The notes beneath the pieces are model-generated. The model was not told where the DNA came from, searched no databases, and saw nothing but the letters and a program-made list of their open reading frames with translations. From positions 1 to 64,000 of the forward strand of contig CAMZAM010000004.1 in assembly GCA_947304185.1 (NCBI GenBank): 64,000 nucleotides of DNA. The letters are read 5' to 3'. Of the stretch, positions 16,690 to 29,249 are shown piece after piece (position 1 is the first letter of the stretch; every line of letters starts with the position of its first letter). Position numbers and translations under genes: made by a program. Source of the stretch: an uncultured Bacteroidales bacterium. Lineage in GTDB: Bacteria; Bacteroidota; Bacteroidia; Bacteroidales; F082.

Positions 16690-18979
16690 AATATTATTCT
16701 TCCTGATACTCCCTTTTGTCTTGTTAGCTTGCACGGACAATAACAGGGTTTTGCAGTCACTAAATCATGGTTGGAACCTGAAGACTGACACGCTTTCCAT
16801 TGATTTACAAGTAGATATACCGTCTGAAGCGCATGCCGATTTATATGCAGCAGGCATCATCCCACATCCTTATGGAGAAGATAATGTGGAGACGGAACTG
16901 CAGTGGATTCCGCAGCATCAATGGGATTATTCATTGAAATTTGATGTTGATAAAAATATTTGGCAAAAAGATAATATCGACTTGATTTTCAATGGCTTGG
17001 ATACATATGCCGACGTCTGGCTCAACGGTGAGAAGATCCTGCATTCCGACAATATGTTTATCCGTTACGAAAAAGAGGTAAAAAATCTTCTTAAGAAACG
17101 TGATAACGAATTGAAAGTGCGATTTTATCCATTTGATGCTCAACGAGATAGCCTTATCGAGACATATCCTTTAAAGTTTCCTGAAAAATACGCCGTGATG
17201 CGTAAAGCTGCCTACCAAAATGGATGGGATTGGGCACCGCGATATCTTAACATTGGAATATGGAAAGATGTCGAACTTTTGGGCTGGAATGACTATAAAA
17301 TTGAAAATATAGCATTTTTGACCAAAAACGTCACTGATGAAACTGTGGAAATGATAGCAAATATCGTACTTAATAGTGATTTTGATGGGGTACTAAGATT
17401 TGTTGTTTTTGGTAACGGAACAAAATTAGCTGAAAAGTCTGTTTCTGGCTCAGGTAAAAGCCTCGTAAGCATCCCATTTACACTTGAAAACGCTGAACTC
17501 TGGTGGCCTAACGAGATGGGTGAACAGAAAATGACTGAATTTGAGGTTAAAGTTTATAAAGACAATAAACTTGTTGATACTCAAAAAGTTACAACTGGAA
17601 TCCGTAAAATTGAACTCATCGAAGAGCCTGACAGTATAGGATGCGCCATGTATTTCAAGGTGAACGGAAAGAAAGTTTATATAAAAGGTGCAAATTACGT
17701 TCCTGAAGAGATGATTGAAACGTGGATGTCTAAAGAGAATACAGAAAAGCTGTTAGCTGAATGTGTACCGGCTCATTTTAATATGCTTCGTGTGTGGGGC
17801 GGTGGCATCTATCCTCCCGATTATTTCTTCGACATCTGCGACAGTCTCGGCATCATGGTGTGGCAGGATTTCATGTTCGCCGGCACCACATATCCGTATT
17901 CTGATGAGTTTTTGAACAATGTCCGTAAAGAGGCAATTCAGCAAGTCGTTCATTATCAGAATCATCCGTCGCTGGCGATATGGTGCGGCAACAACGAGGT
18001 GAGCGAGGGCCACGTCAACTGGGGATGGCAGAAATCAATGGGCTGGAGCGACGATGACTATGCTGAGATGAAGCACGGCATGGACACTCTGTTTGTGGAT
18101 ATTTTTACGGAAGTCGTTGATACATACGACGGTACGCGTTCTTATTGGCCGAGCTCACCGAAAAACGGCTGGGGTAAGCCCGAGAGTCTGACCGAAGGCG
18201 ATGTGCACTACTGGGGTGTCTGGTGGGGCGAGCAGCCTTACGAGATGTACCTTGAGAAAGTGGGACGCTTCAACAGCGAATTCGGCTATCAGGCATACCC
18301 GAATATCGAAACGAAACACCAGAAACACCCTCGTGGCGAGGAATTGATCCAAAAACATATAGAGCGTTACGTCATTTCGACTGAAGCGAAGCGAAATGGA
18401 GAAATTCCCCGCAAATTGGAGGAGATTTATCCGCTCCCTACGGTCGGTCGAAATGACGATTGGGCCCGTGACGTTTATTATTCCCAATTATCCCAGGCTT
18501 ACGGCATCGGTCTCGCCATCGAAGCCCAGCGCGCCGCGAAACCTTACTGTATGGGAACCCTTTACTGGCAACTCAATGATGCTTGGCCTGTAATATCTTG
18601 GTCGTCAATAGATTATGCCGGAAATAAAAAGCTGTTGCATGATGAACTCAAAGTACTGTATGCACCTATATTAATAGGTGTGCTCCCGACTACTGACGAC
18701 AACTTCACGGTTTACGCCGTAAGCGACCTCTATCGTGAAATAAATGCCGTTTTGGTGCTGAATGTTAAAGATTCTGGCGGAAATCTATTAAAATCTTATT
18801 CCGAAAAGGTGCAAATTCCCGAAGATGGCTGTATCCACCTTTCACTCGATGTGAATGATTTTGTAAAAGAGTTCGATAAGACAAAGATTTATATCGAGAT
18901 GCAACTCATTGAAAATGATGAGGTTATTGTCCAAAGAAAGCAATATCTCGTTTATCCTAAATTACGAAAAGCCATATAA
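16679..18979 (+). CDS. Beta-mannosidase lipoprotein, glycoside hydrolase family 2
   Basis: The gene starts at GTG 16679 and encodes 766 residues. A lipoprotein signal is clear (MKRKILFFLILPFVLLAC, Cys18), placing it in the envelope. The GH2 sandwich domains come first, then the catalytic barrel. The acid/base is Glu440 in 'WCGNNEVSEG' and the nucleophile is Glu534 in 'FNSEFGYQAYP'. The C-terminal motif 'MGTLYWQLNDAWPVISWSSID' is characteristic of beta-mannosidases, which remove terminal beta-mannose. Residues 565-593 are encoded by an 87-base palindromic repeat inserted in frame between the nucleophile strand and the last barrel elements. Whether the enzyme is still active is unknown. It overlaps cutC by 11 bases. 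Confidence 0.92.
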   Translation: MKRKILFFLILPFVLLACTDNNRVLQSLNHGWNLKTDTLSIDLQVDIPSEAHADLYAAGIIPHPYGEDNVETELQWIPQHQWDYSLKFDVDKNIWQKDNIDLIFNGLDTYADVWLNGEKILHSDNMFIRYEKEVKNLLKKRDNELKVRFYPFDAQRDSLIETYPLKFPEKYAVMRKAAYQNGWDWAPRYLNIGIWKDVELLGWNDYKIENIAFLTKNVTDETVEMIANIVLNSDFDGVLRFVVFGNGTKLAEKSVSGSGKSLVSIPFTLENAELWWPNEMGEQKMTEFEVKVYKDNKLVDTQKVTTGIRKIELIEEPDSIGCAMYFKVNGKKVYIKGANYVPEEMIETWMSKENTEKLLAECVPAHFNMLRVWGGGIYPPDYFFDICDSLGIMVWQDFMFAGTTYPYSDEFLNNVRKEAIQQVVHYQNHPSLAIWCGNNEVSEGHVNWGWQKSMGWSDDDYAEMKHGMDTLFVDIFTEVVDTYDGTRSYWPSSPKNGWGKPESLTEGDVHYWGVWWGEQPYEMYLEKVGRFNSEFGYQAYPNIETKHQKHPRGEELIQKHIERYVISTEAKRNGEIPRKLEEIYPLPTVGRNDDWARDVYYSQLSQAYGIGLAIEAQRAAKPYCMGTLYWQLNDAWPVISWSSIDYAGNKKLLHDELKVLYAPILIGVLPTTDDNFTVYAVSDLYREINAVLVLNVKDSGGNLLKSYSEKVQIPEDGCIHLSLDVNDFVKEFDKTKIYIEMQLIENDEVIVQRKQYLVYPKLRKAI
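18371..18457 (+). repeat. Palindromic interspersed element inserted in frame in the beta-mannosidase
   Basis: Arms GTCATTTCGAC (18371-18381) and GTCGAAATGAC (18447-18457) enclose a 65-base middle with further pairing potential (GGAGAAATT, GGAGATTTAT). The element is 87 bases, exactly 29 codons, and begins at a codon boundary. Related 'TCATTTCGACnGAAGCG' elements are common between genes in Bacteroidota, from general knowledge. Confidence 0.8.
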
Positions 18980-19055
18980 AGATTATTGGTACCATTTGCA
19001 GAAATACGACCTACCACAGGGTACTGTGAGTATTTCGAAAATGGTACCAATAATC
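18980..19055. repeat. Long palindrome between beta-mannosidase and lepA
   Basis: Perfect 18-base arms (18980-18997 and 19038-19055, each containing TTGGTACCA or its partner) enclose two further nested pairings: GAAATAC/GTATTTC and CACAG/CTGTG. The whole 76 bases can fold into one long hairpin. It starts one base after the beta-mannosidase stop and ends 13 bases before the convergent lepA stop. It may block read-through in both directions, although no T-tract is present. Confidence 0.75.
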
Positions 19056-19068
19056 TATAAACTAATAC

Positions 19069-20856
19069 TTAGTCAAGCTTCAGCACTGCCAAGAACGCCG
19101 ATTGTGGCACCTCGACGTTGCCGATCTGCCTCATACGTTTCTTTCCTTCCTTCTGTTTTTCAAGAAGCTTGCGCTTACGCGAGATATCGCCGCCGTAACA
19201 TTTTGCGGTAACATCTTTTCTAACCTGGCGCACGGTCTCACGAGCGATGATCTTAGCTCCAATTGCAGCCTGGATGGCGATGTCGAACTGTTGTCTTGGT
19301 ATCAACTCCTTGAGTTTCTCGCACATGCGACGTCCGAAAGAGTAGGCGTGGTCGACGAAAATCAAAGTTGAGAGGGCATCGACGGTGTCACCGTTGAGCA
19401 TGATGTCCAACTTCACCAACTTCGATGGCTTGTAGCCGCAGATATGATAGTCAAAAGAGGCGTAACCTCTTGATATTGATTTCAGTTTATCGTAGAAATC
19501 GAACACAATCTCGCTCAATGGCATTTCGAATGTCAATTCAACGCGGTCGGTGGTGAGATAAACTTGGTTCTTCAAGATACCACGTCGTTCGATGCACAGC
19601 GTCATGATTGAGCCGACGTATTCGTTTTGCGATATGATCTGCGCTAAGATATACGGCTCGTCGATGTGGTCGAGGCGTGTCGATTCAGGCATTCCACTCG
19701 GGTTGTGCACATCGACAACGCTTCCGTCGGTGAGATAGGCCTTGAACGATACGTTAGGCACTGTGGTGATGACGTCCATGTTGAACTCGCGGTCCAGGCG
19801 TTCCTGGATGATCTCCATGTGCAGCAGTCCCAAGAAACCGCAGCGGAATCCGAAGCCCAAGGCTGCTGATGACTCAGGCTCCCAGACCAATGATGCGTCG
19901 TTGAGCTGCAATTTTTCCAACGAGCTTCTAAGCTCCTCATAATCATCGGCATCGACAGGGTAGACGCCGGCGAAAACCATAGGCTTCACATTCTCGAAGC
20001 CTGCAATAGGTTTGTCGCAAGGGTTGTCAACCGATGTGATTGTGTCGCCGACCTTCACCTCTTTCGAAGATTTGATACCGGAGATGATATATCCCACGTT
20101 GCCGGCTGAGAGCTCTTTCTGAGGCACTTGCTTCATCTGCAAGACTCCGATCTCATCGGCGTCGTATTCCATGCCGGTGTTGAAAAACTTGACGTTCTCG
20201 CCTGTGCGGATGGTGCCGTTCATGATTCTAAAGTAGGCGATGATGCCGCGGAACGAGTTGAAGACTGAGTCGAAAATCAAGGCTTGAAGTGGAGCGTTCG
20301 GGTCGCCTTTCGGGGCCGGTATACGTTTTACGATGGCTTCCAAAATCTCTTCAACTCCGAAGCCTGTGCGCGCCGAACAGCGTAAAATATCCTCACGATC
20401 GCATCCAATAAGGTCGACAATCTGATCCTCAACCTTCTCGGGCTGAGCACTCTCCATGTCGATTTTATTCAAGATAGGAATCACTTCTAAGTCATGGTCG
20501 ATCGCCATGTAAAGGTTGCTAATAGTCTGAGCCTGAATGCCTTGTGATGCGTCGACCACCAGTAAAGCACCTTCGCAAGCGGCTATCGAGCGCGACACTT
20601 CATACGAAAAGTCGACGTGGCCGGGAGTGTCGATAAGATTCAAAGTGTAAACCTCTCCTTCATGCTCATATTTCATCTGGATGGCATGGCTCTTGATGGT
20701 GATGCCACGCTCGCGCTCGAGGTCCATATCATCCAAAACCTGATCCACTAACTCCTTCTTGGTCAAGGTGTTAGTGAGCTCAATCAATCTATCCGCCAGA
20801 GTGCTTTTCCCGTGATCAATATGGGCTATAATACAGAAGTTCCTAATCTTATCCAT
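19069..20856 (-). CDS. lepA: Elongation factor 4 (LepA, ribosomal back-translocase GTPase)
   Basis: This 595-residue GTPase has the full LepA length. G1 is AHIDHGKST (residues 11-19), G2 and G3 appear in '[14 protein letters not shown]' and '[15 protein letters not shown]', and G4 is 'NKID'. The LepA-specific C-terminal domain is present, with '[27 protein letters not shown]' just before the end. The protein acts on stalled or mistranslocated ribosomes and in subunit biogenesis. It is monocistronic, with a promoter box about 20 bases upstream. Confidence 0.98.
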   Translation of the reverse strand: MDKIRNFCIIAHIDHGKSTLADRLIELTNTLTKKELVDQVLDDMDLERERGITIKSHAIQMKYEHEGEVYTLNLIDTPGHVDFSYEVSRSIAACEGALLVVDASQGIQAQTISNLYMAIDHDLEVIPILNKIDMESAQPEKVEDQIVDLIGCDREDILRCSARTGFGVEEILEAIVKRIPAPKGDPNAPLQALIFDSVFNSFRGIIAYFRIMNGTIRTGENVKFFNTGMEYDADEIGVLQMKQVPQKELSAGNVGYIISGIKSSKEVKVGDTITSVDNPCDKPIAGFENVKPMVFAGVYPVDADDYEELRSSLEKLQLNDASLVWEPESSAALGFGFRCGFLGLLHMEIIQERLDREFNMDVITTVPNVSFKAYLTDGSVVDVHNPSGMPESTRLDHIDEPYILAQIISQNEYVGSIMTLCIERRGILKNQVYLTTDRVELTFEMPLSEIVFDFYDKLKSISRGYASFDYHICGYKPSKLVKLDIMLNGDTVDALSTLIFVDHAYSFGRRMCEKLKELIPRQQFDIAIQAAIGAKIIARETVRQVRKDVTAKCYGGDISRKRKLLEKQKEGKKRMRQIGNVEVPQSAFLAVLKLD

Positions 20857-20873
20857 CGATAAACAATTAATCT

Positions 20874-20883
20874 TGCAAAGATA
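20874..20883 (-). promoter_or_regulatory. -7 promoter box of lepA
   Basis: The minus strand reads TATCTTTGCA, 18 bases upstream of the lepA ATG. Confidence 0.65.
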
Positions 20884-20963
20884 CTAAAAATATTGATATT
20901 TCATCGAAAATTTATTTTTTTAAAAATTATTAGTATTTGCTTGCTTTTATGAAAAATAGTGTC

Positions 20964-20972
20964 TAACTTTGC
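20964..20972 (+). promoter_or_regulatory. -7 promoter box of gap
   Basis: TAACTTTGC lies 44 bases upstream of the gap ATG and matches the TAnnTTTG consensus. It probably also drives the following rel gene. Confidence 0.65.
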
Positions 20973-21000
20973 AAAACATTTAAGACGTCAATTTTGTTAA

Positions 21001-22041
<1,041 letters not shown>

Positions 22042-24264
22042 ATGACACTACCGGATACATATTCGCAAGAAGAGAAGATTGAACTCGAACGACAGTTCAA
22101 CGACCTTCTACAGTGTTGGAAATCAAGAAAAAACGAGCAGGATGTGGCTCTTGTGACAGAGGCCTTCCTGCTCGCTGCCAACGCTCATAAGGACGCACGT
22201 CGTCGCTCGGGCGAGCCGTATATGTATCATCCACTCGCCGTAGCCACCATCATAGCAGGCGAGATGGGCATGGGCCGCACCTCCATAATATGCGCCCTTT
22301 TACATGATGTGGTGGAAGACACCGACTACACCTTAGATTATATCAGCGAACACTTCGGCGAAAAAGTGGCTAAGATCGTCGACGGCGTGACAAAACTCAC
22401 CAACGAAGACTTCAACGGGGAACAGGCACGGAGCCTGCAAGCCGAGACATTCCGTAAGGTGATAATGAGCATGTCGTACGACATCCGCGTCATCCTTGTG
22501 AAACTCGCCGACCGCCTGCATAACATGCGCACGCTGAGCTCGATGCCTCATCATAAACAGCTTAAGATAGCATCGGAGACGACTCAGATATACGCCCCAA
22601 TAGCTTACCGTCTTGGACTTTACAAAGTTAAAATCGAACTCGACGACCTCTGCCTGAGGTATATCAACCCACAGGTGTTTGAGTCGGTGCAGAAACAGCT
22701 TTGTGAAGTTAGAGAAAAGAAAATCAATGAGTTAGAAGAGTTTCTTGCTCCAGTAAAAGCCGAACTCGACACCATGGGCATCAAGGTGCGCACCATGGCT
22801 ATCGAACGTAACGTGAGTTCGGTGTGGGAACGAATGGTGAAGTTCGGGATGTCGCTCGAAGAGGTGTACGACGTCTACGTCGCCCGTATTATCATCGACT
22901 GCCCGAATGTCGAAGATGAGAAGGTGAAATGCTGGGAGACGTTTGCTGTCTTTACAAAATATTACTATCCCGACAACAAAAAGATGCGCGACTGGGTGTC
23001 GTTCCCGAAGACCAACGGCTACTCGTCGATACATGCCGTCTTCATGAATAAAAACGGCAACTGGGTCGAGACGCAGATACGCACCGAACGCATGGACGAG
23101 ATAGCTGAAAACGGCTTCGCGGCCTACTGGAAATACCGCGACAAGAACTCCACGGCGGAGTCGGGACTCGACCTCTGGATGAAGGTGGTGCGCAACCTCG
23201 TGCAGCAAGCCGACGACAACCAGGTGTCGGCAATAGAGTTCATCGACAGCTTTAAACTCGACCTCTTCAACGACGAGATATTCGTCTTCACGCCGAATGG
23301 CGATAAGATCACGCTGCCTAAAGGCTCCACGGTGCTCGACTTTGCATATAACATCCACAGCGACCTCGGAAATCACTGTGTGGGCGCTAATATCAATAAA
23401 AAGCTATCACCGATACAGACTGAGCTGAAGATGGGAGACCAAGTTGAGGTGATAACATCGGAGTTCCAGGAACCACAGGAGAAATGGTTCGACTACCTCG
23501 CCACTTCAAGCGCGAAGAGCCGACTGAAAAACGGCATCAAAGACTTCCGTAAAGTCTTTAAAGAAAAAGGCAAAACGATGCTTCGTGAGTTTTTCGACAA
23601 CGCACATGTCGACTTCAGCAAACAAAACCGAAACACACTTGCCGAGAAGCTGAATCTTGCCACGCGTAACGACCTTTATTACTATGTCGCGATGAACAAG
23701 GTCAGTCAACAGGATGTCGACAATATACTGAAGAAAAACGACGCCAGCTGGTCGGATTATCTGGTAAAATACCTCACCCTTGGCTTCGTCAGGCCGTCGT
23801 CGCAGCGCAAAAACGAAGAGAAGACCGATGAAGGTAACGTTGCAGGCTATGTCATCTCGACATGCTGTAACCCTATTCCGGGCGACGACGTGGTGGCTAT
23901 CAGTCTGCCGGGAGAGCCAGTGCAGATTCATCATCCCGAATGTCCAGAGGCTCAAAAACTGATGTCGCGACATGGCGAGAGTATCGTCAAGGCGAGATGG
24001 CAGTTTGGAGATGACTTTGCATTCCTTGCCACACTTAAGATATTGGCAGTCAATAAGATGGGCCTTGGAACGAAATTGTTCGACATCATCACAAACCAAG
24101 AGAAACTCGACATGCAGGCCATGGAGATGAAGATAGAAGGCGGAATGGTTGTCGCCATCGTCTCAGTGTATGTCAATAACCTCAAAACCCTTGAAAATCT
24201 TATCGATAAGATAAAGAAGATCGACCTCGTCAAGAAGGTGGAGCGAGTGGTAAAGAAAGCGTAA
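22042..24264 (+). CDS. Bifunctional (p)ppGpp synthetase/hydrolase, RelA/SpoT family
   Basis: The protein has 740 residues, the full Rel length. The hydrolase HD domain contains His63 and the HDxxED motif at residues 88-93 (HDVVED). The synthetase domain follows, with 'WVSFPKTNGYSSIHAVF'. A TGS domain at about 400-470 contains 'FVFTPNGDKITLPKGSTVLDFAYNIHS', and a C-terminal ACT domain occupies about 665-740. The intact HD motif argues that it both makes and degrades (p)ppGpp. The ATG directly abuts the gap stop with no spacer, coupling the stringent-response enzyme to a glycolytic gene. Confidence 0.96.
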   Translation: MTLPDTYSQEEKIELERQFNDLLQCWKSRKNEQDVALVTEAFLLAANAHKDARRRSGEPYMYHPLAVATIIAGEMGMGRTSIICALLHDVVEDTDYTLDYISEHFGEKVAKIVDGVTKLTNEDFNGEQARSLQAETFRKVIMSMSYDIRVILVKLADRLHNMRTLSSMPHHKQLKIASETTQIYAPIAYRLGLYKVKIELDDLCLRYINPQVFESVQKQLCEVREKKINELEEFLAPVKAELDTMGIKVRTMAIERNVSSVWERMVKFGMSLEEVYDVYVARIIIDCPNVEDEKVKCWETFAVFTKYYYPDNKKMRDWVSFPKTNGYSSIHAVFMNKNGNWVETQIRTERMDEIAENGFAAYWKYRDKNSTAESGLDLWMKVVRNLVQQADDNQVSAIEFIDSFKLDLFNDEIFVFTPNGDKITLPKGSTVLDFAYNIHSDLGNHCVGANINKKLSPIQTELKMGDQVEVITSEFQEPQEKWFDYLATSSAKSRLKNGIKDFRKVFKEKGKTMLREFFDNAHVDFSKQNRNTLAEKLNLATRNDLYYYVAMNKVSQQDVDNILKKNDASWSDYLVKYLTLGFVRPSSQRKNEEKTDEGNVAGYVISTCCNPIPGDDVVAISLPGEPVQIHHPECPEAQKLMSRHGESIVKARWQFGDDFAFLATLKILAVNKMGLGTKLFDIITNQEKLDMQAMEMKIEGGMVVAIVSVYVNNLKTLENLIDKIKKIDLVKKVERVVKKA

Positions 24265-24306
24265 AATTTTTTTCATAAAATTATAATTTTAAGTTCAAAA
24301 ATTTTG

Positions 24307-24315
24307 TATATTTGA
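24307..24315 (+). promoter_or_regulatory. -7 promoter box of purA
   Basis: TATATTTGA lies 54 bases upstream of the purA ATG. Confidence 0.5.
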
Positions 24316-24347
24316 ACCCTAGATTATAGTGTTAAAACTGATTATAA

Positions 24348-26797
<2,450 letters not shown>

Positions 26798-26806
26798 TCG
26801 CCATCT

Positions 26807-26880
26807 GTCTTTAGTCATCATTTTTCGGCTGGTCACCTTCCTTCGAAAGCTGAAGGCCTTCAAAATTGATGACTAAAGAC
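26807..26880. repeat. Long palindrome between the ATP-grasp gene and the transglutaminase gene
   Basis: Perfect 14-base arms GTCTTTAGTCATCA (26807-26820) and TGATGACTAAAGAC (26867-26880) enclose a T-run/A-run pairing and an inner CCTTC/GAAGG stem. The whole 74 bases can form one hairpin, similar in size and layout to the one at 18980-19055 but unrelated in sequence. An apparent upstream start codon of the next gene lies in its right arm. Confidence 0.7.
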
Positions 26881-26895
26881 CAAAAACAATATATT

Positions 26896-29247
26896 ATGAA
26901 AAAAATAATCTCAATCGTAGCAATCGTATTGCTTGCAATTGCTTGCAACACCAATAAGCAGACCACAAAAGAGTATCGTGCGTTCGGGTTTTTGAACGAA
27001 TATATGCTTCCGTGCGATTTTATCGATTACAGCGCGGATTACTTTTTGCAAAATATAGAGACTACGTTCAAAGCCAAAGAGGAACTGCCTTGGGGTAAGC
27101 GTGTCCCTGAGCGCGAGTTTAATCATTTTGTGCTGCCAATACGTGTTAACAACGAGAATTTGGATGATTTCCGCATGGTTTATTATGAAGAATTGCGCGA
27201 CAGAGTGAAGTATTTGTCGATGTATGACGCCGTGTTGGAAGTCAACCATTGGTGCCATGAAAAAGTCAACTACAAAGGCTCCGATTCACGCACGAGCTCT
27301 CCCATGGCAACCATAAAAACGTCATGGGGACGTTGCGGCGAGGAGTCGACACTGTTGGTTTCAGCGTTACGTGCCGTGTGCATCCCAGCCCGTCAGGTTT
27401 ACGTTCCGCGTTGGGCACATTGCGACGACAACCACGCCTGGGTTGAAGCCTGGGTTGATGGGCATTGGCATTTCCTGGGTGCCTGCGAGCCGGAACCGGT
27501 GCTCGATTTGGGCTGGTTTAACGCTCCTGCATCGCGTGCATTGTTAGTGCATACTCGTGTTTTCGGAGATTATAAGGGTCCAGAAGAGGTCATCGGTAAG
27601 ACGGCAAATTATACCGAAATCAACGTCATTGACAACTATGCCGAGACAGCAAAATTAAACGTGAAAGTCGTTGATAAGGATGGGAATGCGGTTTCAGATG
27701 CCCAAGTCGATTTCAAAATTTATAACTACTCTGAATATCATACCGTCGCGACTAAATACACTGATAATCAAGGATATACATGGTTGACTGCAGGCCTTGG
27801 CACCATGATGGTTTACGCTTCGAAAGACGGAAAATTCGGTTGGGAGGTGGCGCAAATTGGTTCTGTTGATACCATCATAATAACCCTTTGTAAAGATGCG
27901 ACTAATAATGTGTCAAACATCGTTGAATCGTACGATTACGATATAATTCCTCCAGCGGAAAATGCAAGAATTCCTGAGGTTTCCGCCGAGATGCGAGCCG
28001 AGAATAACCATCGTCTTGCTGTAGAGGATTCAATCCGTAACGCATATATTGCGAAATGCGTCGCTGCACAAAACGAAGGCGATTACGACCGTGAAATCAT
28101 GGCGAAAACTTGGGGTAACTACCTGACAATCAAGGATTTCATCGATTATGCAAGAACGCTGGATAGGGAAGAGGACGCGTATACGCTTCTTCACAACCTT
28201 ACCGACAAGGATTTACGTGACGTTTCAATAGATGTCCTGAAAGATTGTTTCGATGGAAATATGCTAAATCCGCGGGTGTCAAACGAGATGTTGCGTCCAT
28301 TTGTAGAGACGTTCCATGAAACGTCTCTGCCTGATAATGTTGAGGCTCTCATAAAATGGGTTAGCGATAGTATAACAGTTGAAGATGTATTCTCTGAAAG
28401 CAGAACCCCGATTTCTCCGGCTGGCGTACTGCGCTCACGTCATGCCGATTCACATTCCCGCAACATTTTCTTCGTGACGATGGCACGGACCAAAGGTATT
28501 ACATCACGTATCGATCCTATTACAGGTAAGGTGCAATATTATGATAATCAATGGGTTGATGTTGAATTTGAAAAATCGGATGACGAGAGTCAAAACAAAC
28601 CAGGCACTTTGGTTATAAAATATCAAGGCGATGATGACCCTCGTTATTACACCCATTTCAGCATTAAGAAATTCAACGGCAACACCTTCGATTTGCTGGC
28701 TTACGATGCTATGGATCCCGGTATGGACGTGGGAATGACGCTTTCGCAGATGATGTCTGATGGCGGCATCACTCTCGACGCAGGGTATTACGCTTTAAGT
28801 TATGGTCCGCGATTGGCCGATGGCAGCGTGCTTAACCGATTGGCTTTGTTTTATATAGAAAGTGGTGAGACGACAACTGTGAAAATGGAAATGCGTTCTG
28901 CAAAAACTATTGTTAAAGGTGAACGAATCGTCGCCTATCTCGACGGCGGCAGCGAGCCGACAACTCATGCCATGCAAGATATCTCCATTTTAAAGAAAGA
29001 ATTTGAGAAATGGGGCGGCGAAATAGTGTTTTTCTTTAAAAATGAAGAAGATTTAAACAACTTTAAGTTAAAGAAATTCAATGAGTTACCTCAGAATGTT
29101 GAACTTAAAATCAGCTCTGGCATGGTTTTTGATACTATTAATAATTTACCATGTTTTCAAATATTGAATTCTGAAAACGAAATCGTTTTTGAAAAATATG
29201 GTTACCAGATTGGACTGGGCGAGCAGCTGATGAACGCCCTGAAATAG
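26896..29247 (+). CDS. Transglutaminase-like lipoprotein
   Basis: I choose ATG 26896, which gives a clean lipoprotein signal (MKKIISIVAIVLLAIAC, Cys17) and 783 residues; earlier starts at 26866 or 26869 sit in a palindrome. The transglutaminase-like domain has Cys147 in 'SWGRCGEES', His180 in 'DDNHAWVEAW' and an acidic residue in 'GACEPEPVLD'. The rest includes an Ig-like segment (about 245-320). The protein is probably an envelope peptidase or amidase acting on peptides or glycopeptides; the substrate is unknown. A palindrome lies in frame at about residues 468-478. It converges on the end of the pigment cluster. Confidence 0.85.
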   Translation: MKKIISIVAIVLLAIACNTNKQTTKEYRAFGFLNEYMLPCDFIDYSADYFLQNIETTFKAKEELPWGKRVPEREFNHFVLPIRVNNENLDDFRMVYYEELRDRVKYLSMYDAVLEVNHWCHEKVNYKGSDSRTSSPMATIKTSWGRCGEESTLLVSALRAVCIPARQVYVPRWAHCDDNHAWVEAWVDGHWHFLGACEPEPVLDLGWFNAPASRALLVHTRVFGDYKGPEEVIGKTANYTEINVIDNYAETAKLNVKVVDKDGNAVSDAQVDFKIYNYSEYHTVATKYTDNQGYTWLTAGLGTMMVYASKDGKFGWEVAQIGSVDTIIITLCKDATNNVSNIVESYDYDIIPPAENARIPEVSAEMRAENNHRLAVEDSIRNAYIAKCVAAQNEGDYDREIMAKTWGNYLTIKDFIDYARTLDREEDAYTLLHNLTDKDLRDVSIDVLKDCFDGNMLNPRVSNEMLRPFVETFHETSLPDNVEALIKWVSDSITVEDVFSESRTPISPAGVLRSRHADSHSRNIFFVTMARTKGITSRIDPITGKVQYYDNQWVDVEFEKSDDESQNKPGTLVIKYQGDDDPRYYTHFSIKKFNGNTFDLLAYDAMDPGMDVGMTLSQMMSDGGITLDAGYYALSYGPRLADGSVLNRLALFYIESGETTTVKMEMRSAKTIVKGERIVAYLDGGSEPTTHAMQDISILKKEFEKWGGEIVFFFKNEEDLNNFKLKKFNELPQNVELKISSGMVFDTINNLPCFQILNSENEIVFEKYGYQIGLGEQLMNALK
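28300..28328 (+). repeat. TTTGTAGAGACG palindrome inside a coding region
   Basis: AGAGACGTT (28305-28313) pairs perfectly with AACGTCTCT (28320-28328) around a six-base loop. The preceding TTTGT matches the metK terminator palindrome. It is read in frame as part of the transglutaminase-like protein. Confidence 0.65.
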
Positions 29248-29249
29248 CT

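Noticed and set aside
18155..18487. Minus-strand open frame with 'RRERINLLQFAGNFSISLRFSRND'
   Set aside because: It is the reverse reading of the palindromic element inside the beta-mannosidase gene. This translation recurs in Bacteroidota wherever the repeat occurs and is not a gene.
26866..26895. Upstream TTG/ATG starts for the transglutaminase-like lipoprotein
   Set aside because: They lie in the right arm of a palindrome and would put a polar stretch before the lipoprotein signal; ATG 26896 gives a clean signal.
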